NCBI GenBank assembly: GCA_003344405.1
Contig: NOWV01000121.1
Coordinates: 166,637-230,636, forward strand
Source: Trichoplax sp. H2
Lineage: Eukaryota > Placozoa > Uniplacotomia > Trichoplacea
DNA: 64,000 nucleotides
Direction of reading: 5' to 3'
Within the stretch, counting starts at the first letter, position 1. Each line of letters begins with the position of its first letter. This document shows positions 62,843 through 64,000 of the stretch, piece by piece. A model generated the notes under the pieces. The model had not been told where the DNA came from. It did not search any database and was given only the letters and a program-made list of their open reading frames with translations. A program made the position numbers and the translations under genes.

Positions 62843-62975
62843 CTGCCCCACCAGAAAGATTCAAAAAGGAAAATACTTGTATCGATTTTCAACGAATGAA
62901 ACTCTTCTTGCAATCCGAGAGAGATTTTGCGTATTTCGACGAGTCGATGACTAATCTGCGATATCACACTAAATC
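62843..62975 (-). CDS. Orphan internal exon, protein not recognised
   Basis: On the minus strand an ATATCGCAG acceptor is followed by a 44-codon open frame and a CAG|GTAAGC donor, a strong pair of splice signals. The product reads ISHRLVEIRKISLGLQEEFH, then SLKIDTSIFLFESFWWGR, with no stop. It is rich in regularly spaced Leu and Ile, so it looks like real protein. No partner exon was found on either side: the DNA to the right is repeat-filled, and NOS begins to the left. It could be a 5' exon of NOS, though it resembles no NOS part, or the remnant of another gene. Confidence 0.4.
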
Positions 62976-63045
62976 TACCTTACAATATGATCGTAAGTTG
63001 ACGTAAGCGGACTCATTGTGACTTATGTCAATAACAGCATAACAT

Positions 63046-64000
63046 AAATACTTTCCCGAAAGCATGGCGTGGGCTGGGTCTATGGTCTGAGCGCTCTGGT
63101 TTCCACCCGACTCAGAACTGAGTCAGACTTTTAGTCCAGTAGGCTACAGTGTACAGTACTGTGGAAACTACAGTACAGTGTACTGTACACGACTGGACTG
63201 TACTGTACTAGCGTGATCCGACTCAGAACTGAGTCAGACGTTTACAGTACTGTACAGTGTACAGTCCAGTGGTGTACAGTACACTGTACTGTAGTCTCCA
63301 CAGTACTGTACAGACGATACGGTACAGTACAGTTCCTTCCAAATACTTTTCCGAAAGCATGGCGTGGGCTATGGTCCGAGCGCTCTGGTTTCCACCCGAC
63401 TCAGAACTGAGTCAGACGTTTAGTCCAGTAGGGTACAGTGTACACTGTACAGTAGGATATCTTACCCTGGGAGGAGCGATGGTTAGATTTCCATGTTTTT
63501 TACTTAGTACTGTAGAAAATTCGGAATTTAATACAATATTACGTAAAAGTTGCTCTATTAACCTCATTTTAATCAATTATATTAAAAAGCCAAGTTATTC
63601 AGCTTTATATTCGTATAATTCTTATTACATTTGGATTCACACTCGTGATTTTAGGATACCTTAAAGTACTCTGATTCGAACTGGTTCACACTGTACAGTA
63701 CAGTACTGTGGAAACTACAGTACAGTGTACTGTACTGTACACCACTGGACTGTAATGGCGTGTACAGTACTGTACGTACAGTACAGTTCCTTCCAAATAC
63801 TTTTCCGAAAGCATGGCGTGGGCTACAGTATGGTCCGAGCGCTCTGGTTTTCACCCGACTCAGAACTGAGTCACAAGTTTAGTCCAGTAGGGTACAGTGT
63901 ACAGTACTGTGGAGACTACAGTACAGTGTACTGTACAGTGATGGCGTGTACAGTACAGTACGTACAGTACAGACGGTACAGTACAGCTCCTTTCAGACCA
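63046..64000. repeat. Repeat cluster: three copies of a 105-115-bp unit in TACWG repeats
   Basis: Copies start at 63046, 63341 and 63795 with AAATACTTTYCCGAAAGCAT. They share GGCGTGGGCT, GAGCGCTCTGGTTT and the palindrome GACTCAGAACTGAGTC, and end TTAGTCCAGTAGG just before a TACWG tract. A fourth, partial copy of the palindrome lies at 63218-63239. TACWG tracts fill the spaces and run to the end of the window. Open frames across it (63213-63854) are not credible genes. Confidence 0.85.

Noticed and set aside
1-64000. CRISPR arrays, bacterial operons or viral genes
   Set aside because: Nothing on either strand suggests them. All supported genes are spliced animal genes, and the repeats lack a spacer-repeat structure.

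Overview
This window is animal nuclear DNA: AT-rich and dense in genes split into many small exons. Introns are mostly 50-500 bp with GT...AG ends. The gene content is metazoan: an animal-type nitric oxide synthase with heme, calmodulin, FMN, FAD and NADPH regions; two type I receptors built from Ig, CCP (sushi) and FN3 modules; a PIP5K; and an ACP6-like acid phosphatase. Compact introns in deeply conserved genes fit an early-branching marine animal such as a placozoan (Trichoplax/Hoilungia). That placement is inference; nothing in the sequence is strictly diagnostic. Two 20-N gaps show it is a draft assembly.

Layout. 0.9-3.4 kb, minus: 3' part of an unfamiliar single-pass membrane protein. 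3.4-6.9 kb: non-coding, with a pentamer repeat. 6.9-10.0 kb, plus: type I phosphatidylinositol-4-phosphate 5-kinase. 10.97-11.13 kb, minus: a U1 snRNA gene. 11.3-11.7 kb: small tandem and inverted repeats. 11.96-15.37 kb, plus: ACP6-like histidine acid phosphatase, complete over 10 exons. 15.4-18.8 kb: no gene seen. 18.8-24.4 kb, minus: receptor with 4 Ig, 5 FN3, a membrane span and a short tail. 24.5-35.7 kb: repeat-rich intergenic DNA with a partly collapsed tandem array and both gaps. 35.75-45 kb, minus: a larger receptor with 4 Ig, 2 CCP, 4 Ig, 6 FN3, a membrane span and a long tail ending in a PDZ-type ligand. 45-51.4 kb: no gene seen. 51.4-61.6 kb, minus: nitric oxide synthase over more than 30 exons. 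62.8-63.0 kb: an orphan minus-strand exon. 63-64 kb: a repeat cluster.

The genes form no single pathway. The membrane proteins are surface adhesion or receptor molecules. PIP5K, the phosphatase and NOS act in lipid and nitric oxide signalling inside the cell. Exon borders were placed by eye from reading frame, splice phase and protein family similarity. Joins listed without comment have matching phases on both sides. The most unusual items are the CCP pair inside an Ig/FN3 receptor, the near-universal phase 1-1 module exons, and the dispersed TACWG pentamer repeat, in which the middle A/T varies from unit to unit.
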